From assembly GCA_021442155.1 (NCBI GenBank), contig JAKCPB010000368.1, positions 1-64,000 on the forward strand: 64,000 bases of DNA, written 5' to 3'. Within the stretch, counting starts at the first letter, position 1, and the number at the start of each line of letters is the position of its first letter. Below are positions 58,078-64,000 of the stretch, in pieces. The notes beneath the pieces were generated by a model that made no database searches, was not told the origin of the DNA, and saw only the letters and a program-made list of their open reading frames with translations. The DNA is from Cymbidium sinense (lineage: Eukaryota; Streptophyta; Magnoliopsida; Asparagales; Orchidaceae). The position numbers and the translations under genes are program-made.

Positions 58078-58983
58078 GTAGAAATAGACTTGGAGGAGGA
58101 AGTGGATCATGACATTAGATTCCACCCACAGTGATTACTCCATTCAACATAAGGGTAGATGACTTAACCACCACCAAGAGGAAAAGGCTAGTTTAGAGGC
58201 CCCTGGGGGTGGAAAACCTTTATTGCCACCCAATAGAAGATATGTCCCAACGAGTACACCGCTATCCATATAGACTTAGAATCTAAATTCATAAGGAATC
58301 TTATATGGTTAGCACACCGCCTAGCTCTCAGTAATTCTCTTGGAGGTGAGACTTGAGCCAGATAGTGATGAAGACCATGCTCCAAAGAAAAGCATAATTT
58401 TATCCAAGTCTCTATGTTAAATAGTTAGGCATCAGCTGGGAACCTTAGCTCTAACCCCACCTTTCTCTAAAAAAGCTGAGGGTTTGACAGTTAAGGAAGC
58501 TCTTAAGTCATCCATAGGTGAAGACTCGTGAGGTTCTTTTAGCATCATCCTCAAGTCAAGAAGTTGATGTAGAACTTGAGGATGATTATATAAAGATTTA
58601 ATAGATTACCTTTTGATTACGGTTCATAATTTAGCAAAAGAAAGGGTTAATCCCACATACTTGGTGCATAAATAGAATACTTTGAAAGAATATGGAAGAA
58701 CAAATGCAAAAGCTCTCAATCAAGACCAGACTAGATTCAAGATGTATTCAAATGATGATGACCATCGCTATCACCAATCATTGGAATGGTTATTTTATAA
58801 TCACATTAAATCATGTGAGGAGCTAGCTTAGACTTGATGATCTAGATGATTTTGAAGTTAAAGACACCGAAAGTTTGAAGATCAAGTCAACCATTGATGA
58901 GCTCAAGGAAATCAATTTAGAACCAAGAAGATCCACATACAACAAATCTTTGTTGAATGAAATTGAAATCAATGACTTAGAAA
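58078..58983 (+). pseudogene. Degenerate gag-pro/RT linker region, block A'
   Basis: Collinear with 4,810-5,582 (GACATTAGATTCCACCCA, ATAGACTTAGAATCTA, CTGGGAACCTTAGCTCTAAC). Broken frames only. Position just before the RT suggests the protease-RT linker; no catalytic motif was read. Confidence 0.4.
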
Positions 58984-59580
58984 TTGATTGAGTTTAAGGA
59001 CTACTTTGCATTGAGTTATGAAGAGATGCTTGGATTGGCTCCTAATGTAGTGGTCCATAAACTAGTAATAGAGCCTACTGCTAACCCTATCAAGCAAGAT
59101 CCTAGATGCATTAAACATGAGCAACAAGTCATTTCTAAAGTCAAGAAGATTGATACCATTCAGAAGTAAAATACCTACCGTGTGTCTTCCTAGTTAAGAA
59201 AAAGAATGGACAAATTCACATGTGTCAATTTTAGGGATTTAAATAAGGCATGTCCAAAAGATGAATTTCCACGACCAATCTCAGAGCTTATGGTGGAGTT
59301 TTCCTCATCTTATGCAGTCTTCTCTTTTATGGATGGCTCATCTGGATATAACCAAGTAAAGATGGCCCCTGAAGATGAAAGAAACACTACTTTTAGAACC
59401 CCGATCAGAATCTATTGCTATAAGGTCATGCCTTTTATCTTAAAATGTTCATTAGTGGCTAACTTGATTCTTGATGAACTTTTCATCATCAAGTCGAAAA
59501 GTGCTATGTCAATGATCTTGTGGTCTAGAGAAAAGGAAGACCATCTCTTTGACTTGAGAATAGTTTTCAAATAGTTAAGA
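58984..59580 (+). pseudogene. pol: Ty3/gypsy (Tat lineage) reverse transcriptase, block A' (longest RT of the window)
   Basis: 58,984-59,169 has KDYFALSYEEMLGLAPNVV and EPTANPIKQDPR. 59,206-59,574 has CVNFRDLNKACPKDEFPRPI, then FMDGSSGYNQVKMAPEDER, TFRTP.RIYCYKVMPF, so the palm is more complete than in block A. Between them lies a frameshift. The catalytic box is in another frame at 59,505-59,516 and reads YVND, followed by LVV. The same Asp-to-Asn change is present in block A. After it, EKEDHLFDLRIVF leads into the thumb. Non-functional. Confidence 0.87.
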
Positions 59581-60113
59581 TAATTTAACTTCAAATGAAC
59601 CCAAGTGTGCATTTGGATTAGCTTGGGAAATTCCTTGGGTTTGTTGTCAACACAAGGGGAATCAAAATCGATCCAGAGAAGATCAAGGTGATATTAGAAA
59701 TGCCACCCCCTAAAAGTTTAACTCAACTTATATAATTTCCAAGGTGGTTGGCATATCTAAGATGCTTTAAATCTAACCTATCAGGAAGATGTCAGCCATT
59801 CTCAGCACATATCAAAAAGGATGCCAATTTCAAGTGGGATGACAAGTGTGACCATCCCTTCGAAGACATTAAGCATTACCTGATGACGCTGCCAGTTCTA
59901 GTAGCTCCTATCCCAAGCAAGATGCTCATACTTTACATTGCTGCATTAGAAGACTCCCTTGGTGCTTTGTTAGCCCAAGCCAATGATGAAGGGAAGGAAA
60001 ATGCACCCCTACCTCACCATCATCTAATCCCTCCGAGGCTAATTATCCACCCATTGAGAAGCATTGCCTTTAATCTTTGCATCCTTGCTACCATTAAACA
60101 TGCTTCCTCATAA
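59581..60113 (+). pseudogene. pol: Ty3/gypsy RT thumb and RNase H remnant, block A'
   Basis: KFLGFVVNT, IKIDPEKIKVILEMPPP, then 59,748-60,113: MAYLRCFKSNLSGRCQPFSA, KKDANFKWDDKC, LPVLVAPIPSKMLILYIA and LEDSLGALLAQANDEGKENA. The frame then shifts before the EKHC region. From the shared AAGGTGATATTAG string onward this is the closest match to block B. Confidence 0.87.
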
Positions 60114-60870
60114 GGTGAACTTAATCTCTAGGATCAATCCACTATAATATCTCATGACATGTCTGACACTATCTAGATGATTGGCACAACGATCCATGAT
60201 CCTCTCATAATTTGACATTACCTTCATACCCATCTATGTCGTGAAAGAATAAGCACTAGAGATTTCACACCCACTTCTTGCTAACTCTTCTTAGTGATGA
60301 TCTCGATGAACAAATCATGAACTTAGAGAAACTAGCATTCACCATGGGAGATGTACTTTCATGGTGCTCTCAAAAGGAGAAGAACCACAATCTACTATTC
60401 TAGAAAGGCGGGTATGAATATTCTCTTAACCATGATGTGATGAGATTCTCATATCATCTTTCCAATCCTTGCACCAATAATGAATGAATATGATTCATCG
60501 GGTCTAGAATTATCATTCTCTAAGCATCCGTAACATCAACATCTTTGGGATTCTCTAGTTATCAACCAAATCAGGGTCCTATAATGTTAAAAGCCCAAGC
60601 TCCATCACTATCACATGTACACCATAGAGTTGTTAGCCCAAATCCCAAAGGTTACCATTTATAAGATTCCTCAATAAGAGAATGTCATATATGCTTTATC
60701 CAAGCTTGCCAAGGAGTTGGCATATGAGGATGAGTCCATTTCAATAAAGGTCCAAAATTGATAAGTCTTATCCCTTATTGATATTGAATTCATCAAAAAG
60801 TACTCTCAAGGGGAGGTTGCCATTGTAAGGAAGAGGAGTTAGATTGGAGGCAACCATTCATGGATTACCT
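60114..60870 (+). pseudogene. Archaeal-type second RNase H remnant, block A'
   Basis: Collinear with 38,100-38,870: DVMRFSYHLSNPCTNNE, SLVINQI, an ELLAQIPKVTIYKIP-like stretch and YALSKLAKELA, in several frames because of short deletions. The order supports the Tat-lineage assignment. Confidence 0.7.
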
Positions 60871-62010
60871 AAATAAAGGAAAACTTTCAAGTGAAGTCCC
60901 AAGCTATCGATGAAGTAGAGTGCTTTCCTATGCTCTTGTGGATGGTGTCTTGTACCAAAATTCATTTGATCATATATGGTTATGTTGTTTAGATAAGCAA
61001 AAGCAAGATCATCAAGTACACAATATTATGTGGAGCCAACCAATCCAAAGATGAAAGCAAAGATCAAGAGACTAGGATACTACTAGCCATCGATGATCAA
61101 AGATTGCATGGATATGGCTAGTGATGCCACCAATGTCAAATACAGGTGTGGTCCTACACCAACCAAAATTTTACATCCTACATTAGCCTTATGGCCATTC
61201 GAGTGTTGACATAGTGGGTCCAGTGATCCTCCTTCTTCCAAGAATCATTGGTTCATCTTAGCTACTAACTACTTTTTCAAGTGGGTGAAGATGATTTCAC
61301 TCAGAGGTCATAGCTTAGCATGTGCTCTTTTTTTTAAGAACCATATTGTATATAGTTTGGAGTGCCTCAAAATTATATCCGATAATGGTACTACATTCAA
61401 GAGCACCGAGATCAATATTTTTGGAGACACATAGATTGGAGATATTCTACCATCAACTACCGAGGGCAAGAGCGAAGCCTTCAACAAAACTCTCATCCAA
61501 ATACTAAAGAAGACACTCAAAATAATAAGTGATAATGGCAAGCAGTTAGTTGAAGCCTTATGGGCCTACCACACCACATATAGAACTCCAACCCACCTAC
61601 TCCATTCACTTTAATGGGTCTAAAACCATTCTATCATTAGTTCAACCCCATCACTAAGGATAGTTGTGAGTAGAAAGATCACAAAAGAGTGAATGCCAAG
61701 TTATGGTTATAAGAGCTTGAAGGTTTGGAAGAAAGATGTGTGGGCATGCCAAAACCTTGAGTTTTACAAAGCTAAAATTATTCAAGCTAACAATAAGTTT
61801 GTTCATCCTAGAGCTTTTCAAGTAGGAGAGCTTATTTTAGTTCTAAGGAGATTAATTGTTTCCCATAGTAAGATGGGAGGGAAGTTTGAACCCACTTGGG
61901 AAGGCCCTTTTTCCATAGAGAAGGCCTACCAAGGAGGATCTTATGAGCTTATTAATCATAAGGGAGAGCCTAATGCTTCTAGTCAATGGGCTCTACTTAA
62001 ATAAATATTA
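60871..62010 (+). pseudogene. Ty3/gypsy integrase remnant, block A'
   Basis: MDYLNKGKL at the start, CHQCQI at about 61,125, NHWFILATNYFFKW near 61,245, SDNGTTFKS near 61,377. The region around the catalytic Glu is shortened to EGKSEAFNKTL by a small deletion. 61,693-62,004 carries the C-terminal domain, with ACQNLEFYKAKIIQANN, FQVGELILVLRRL, KFEPTWEGPFSIEKAYQGG and YELINHKGE. Short deletions relative to block B are frequent. Confidence 0.85.
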
Positions 62011-62365
62011 TAAATCATGTTTGAAAATAATTATCAATAATGAAAATTCCATTTTGAATTCAATCTCTTCCATGTTGAAAGTATTCTTGTTTATGAATCC
62101 ATGATGTGTTTAGGGTAGGTGTAAGGAACTTGTGGGGTCCTTCATCAATATAGCACAAATATAAACTACACACAAATATATAAAATAAACACATATCTTT
62201 TATCTCGGGCAACTCTAAGTTGAGATAATTCCCCCAGCGACACTCACACAATAGTTGCTCTAGGTCGAGCTAACGTGCTACCCTGCTAGTGTGTCACCCT
62301 AGTGGTCTTCTTGCTTTGGAGGATGTAAGTCTATTGTGCTTTCCTTTCTTACTTGGCCAATGCAC
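62011..62365 (+). repeat. Gypsy 3' non-coding region, short form, block A'
   Basis: Same short form as 40,081-40,445, ending at CTTACTTGGCCAATGCA before jumping to the AT-satellite unit. The minus frame at 62,060-62,251 is not a gene. Confidence 0.8.
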
Positions 62366-62818
62366 AATATAATATACTAAAACATTTCAAAACATCTTAT
62401 AACATCCAAAAACATATCACTACATGATCAAATATATGATGCTATATATAAAATAATATATAGTATTATAATATGATTTGGCTAGGTTTTGGGTATTCAA
62501 ATCTCTAATAGTCAAGGAAAGTCTCTGAAGACATTTTCTTTAGCTACCATAACTATGTTAGATTAGGTCATTCTTTAGATCTACTCCTAATGACATCTCT
62601 ATTCAAGATTTAGGTTTAGGGTTAGTTTGGGATTTAGGGTTTTAGGGGTTTATAATTTAGGTTTAGGGTTTTAGGGTTTAGGTTTAGGGTTTAGAGGTTT
62701 GGGTTTTAGGTTTGTGAGTTTTGAGGTTTAGGGTTTAGAGTTTAGCTTTAGTGTTTAGGGTTTTAGGTTTAAGGTTTAGCATTTAGGTTTAGGGTTTAGT
62801 TTTAGTTTAGGTTTAAGG
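62366..62818 (+). repeat. AT-satellite unit, junction cassette and TTTAGGG array, block A'
   Basis: Satellite unit at 62,366-62,496, cassette at 62,497-62,615, degenerate TTTAGGG at 62,616-62,818. Same order as in blocks A and B. Confidence 0.82.
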
Positions 62819-63266
62819 TTTTTTTTAATGAGAACAAATTGATTCAACATTTCTTCTTTGATTTCATCAACCAAGTAGCACCCAGGATTTCTAAGTCAAG
62901 AGATATAGATCAAAGATAAGCAACCATAGCAAAATAAAAATCAGTAGAATTATCTCTACTCTAAAGACATAGTTCCATAAAAGCGATGGATCGCCCATTC
63001 TTGAATTTCTCTAGTTCCATAAACCACCGCCTCGAGGGTCCACCCTCATATCCATTCTCTACCACCACCATGGTTGTAACCTCCATCACTCCTCCTTCCT
63101 TCATAACCATCACTGCTCCGAACACCACCTCCATATCCACCAGCACCTCTAGATCCCCCACCACCACTATGATAACCGTTGCCTCTACCTTTGCCTCCAC
63201 TATTAAATCTAGACTGAGCCTAGTTAACGATGATGTTCTTGCCATCAAGGTTCTGCCCATTCTTAG
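62819..63266 (-). pseudogene. Glycine-rich RNA-binding protein 3' fragment, copy G11
   Basis: T8 edge at 62,819-62,826, a 3'UTR with deletions, then a coding remnant. In the GRP frame the minus strand reads GQNLDGKNIIVN, a stop, AQSRFNSGGKGRGN, GGYGGGVRSSDGYEGRRSDG and GYNHGGG. The right edge CTGCCCATTCTTAGAATTTAGGG is intact, unlike its sister G9. The long frames at 62,961-63,260 (minus) and 62,986-63,273 (plus) are off-frame. No RRM core, no start; a captured 3' gene fragment. Confidence 0.85.
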
Positions 63267-64000
63267 AATTTAGGGTGAGTTTAGGGTTTAGGGTTTGGGT
63301 TTAGGTTTAGGTTTTAGAGGATTTGTGGTTTTATGGTTTAGTGTTTAGTTTTGTGGTTTGTGGTTTAGGGTTTGGTTTAGCATTTGGGTTTAGGGTTGGG
63401 TTTAGGTTTAGGGTTTTAGGGTTTATTTTTAGGATTTTAGGTTTATTTTAGTTTAGGATTTAGATTTTAGGGTTTTAATTTAAAGTAAAGGTAGGTTTAG
63501 GTTTATTTAGTTTATTTAAATTTTATTTGAGTTTATTTTATTTTTATTTTTTATTTAGGTTTATTTTATTTTTTAGTTTAGTTTATTTATTTATTTTATT
63601 TTATTTTAGGTTTACTTTTAGTTGAGTTTTATTTTTATTTTATTTTTTAGGTTTAGTTTTATTTTTTATTTTTAGGTTTGTTTTTTTTAAATTTTTAGGT
63701 AATTTTAGTTTATTTTATTTTAGGTTTAGGTTTATTTTAATTTTATTATATTTTATTTTAGGTTTAGTTTATTCCAAATTTAGGTTTAGGTTTATTTATT
63801 TTAGTTTAGAGTTTTTTTATTGTTTTATTTTTTATTTATTTTAGTTTAGGTTTTATTTTAGTTTAGGTTTTAATTTTATTTATTTATTTTATTATGTCTA
63901 TTAGGTTTTATTTTAGTTTTATTATTTATTTTATTTATTTTATTTTATGTTTTATTCTAGGTTTATTTATTTTTTTTAGTTTAATTTAGTTTATTTATTT
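63267..64000 (+). repeat. TTTAGGG array and T-rich module at window end
   Basis: Degenerate TTTAGGG to about 63,470, then a T-rich module opening with a degenerate anchor (TTAATTTAAAGTAAAGGTAGG) that runs to the end of the window. The array therefore continues beyond it. Confidence 0.8.

Noticed and set aside
1..64000. tRNA, rRNA, organelle-derived inserts or intact host genes
   Set aside because: None was recognised on reading either strand; a covariance-model and protein search would be needed to exclude short ones.

Overview
The window is nuclear DNA of a land plant. The evidence is the Arabidopsis-type telomere motif TTTAGGG (degenerate, interstitial, thousands of bases), fragments of a plant glycine-rich RNA-binding protein (GRP) gene, a Ty3/gypsy element with the domain order of the plant Tat lineage (RT, RNase H, a second archaeal-type RNase H, integrase), a plant RTE-type LINE and a piece of plant L1 ORF1 (DUF4283). 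No intact host gene, tRNA, rRNA or organellar insert was recognised. Every coding region seen is a broken copy of a mobile element or a captured gene fragment. The species cannot be named from this sequence; the setting looks like pericentromeric, subtelomeric or otherwise heterochromatic DNA.

Layout. (1) 1-12.65 kb, block A: a non-coding 5' module (1-4.8 kb), a decayed gypsy pol (4.8-8.7 kb), a 3' non-coding region of diverged repeats (8.7-11.2 kb), an AT-rich satellite (11.2-12.5 kb) and a short junction cassette leading into TTTAGGG DNA. (2) 12.65-37.6 kb: a head-to-tail compound array of TTTAGGG runs, a C-poor T-rich module that repeatedly starts at the box AAATTAAGTAAAC, and eight GRP fragments (G1-G8, all minus strand). 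It is interrupted by a near-complete RTE LINE (22.9-25.95 kb), a LINE 3' fragment (30.3-30.8 kb) and an island of gypsy 3' non-coding DNA (27.6-28.5 kb). (3) 37.63-41.2 kb, block B: a 5'-truncated second gypsy copy fused directly to G8, ending in the AT satellite, cassette, TTTAGGG and G9. (4) 41.2-44.5 kb: an L1 ORF1 fragment fused to G9, a TTA/TTAG array and G10. (5) 44.5-53.6 kb: long T-rich telomere-derived DNA around a third LINE fragment (49.9-51.3 kb), then a ~245-bp tandem repeat. (6) 53.58-63.3 kb, block A': a near-collinear second copy of block A with many small deletions, ending in G11 and more array.

How it fits together. The parts are not a working pathway; they are co-amplified repeats. 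The key structure is a higher-order repeat of about 1.6 kb (G1 to G2 and G3 to G4): T-run, GRP 3'UTR, GRP last-exon fragment, a constant edge CCCATTCTTAGGG, TTTAGGG run, T-rich module, TTTAGGG run. All GRP copies lie on the minus strand, and all pol, LINE and G-rich telomere strands lie on the plus strand. This suggests amplification of one founder capture by unequal exchange or replication-based copying, with short shared sequences visible at several junctions. Homologies were judged by eye, so boundaries are approximate to about 10-30 bases.
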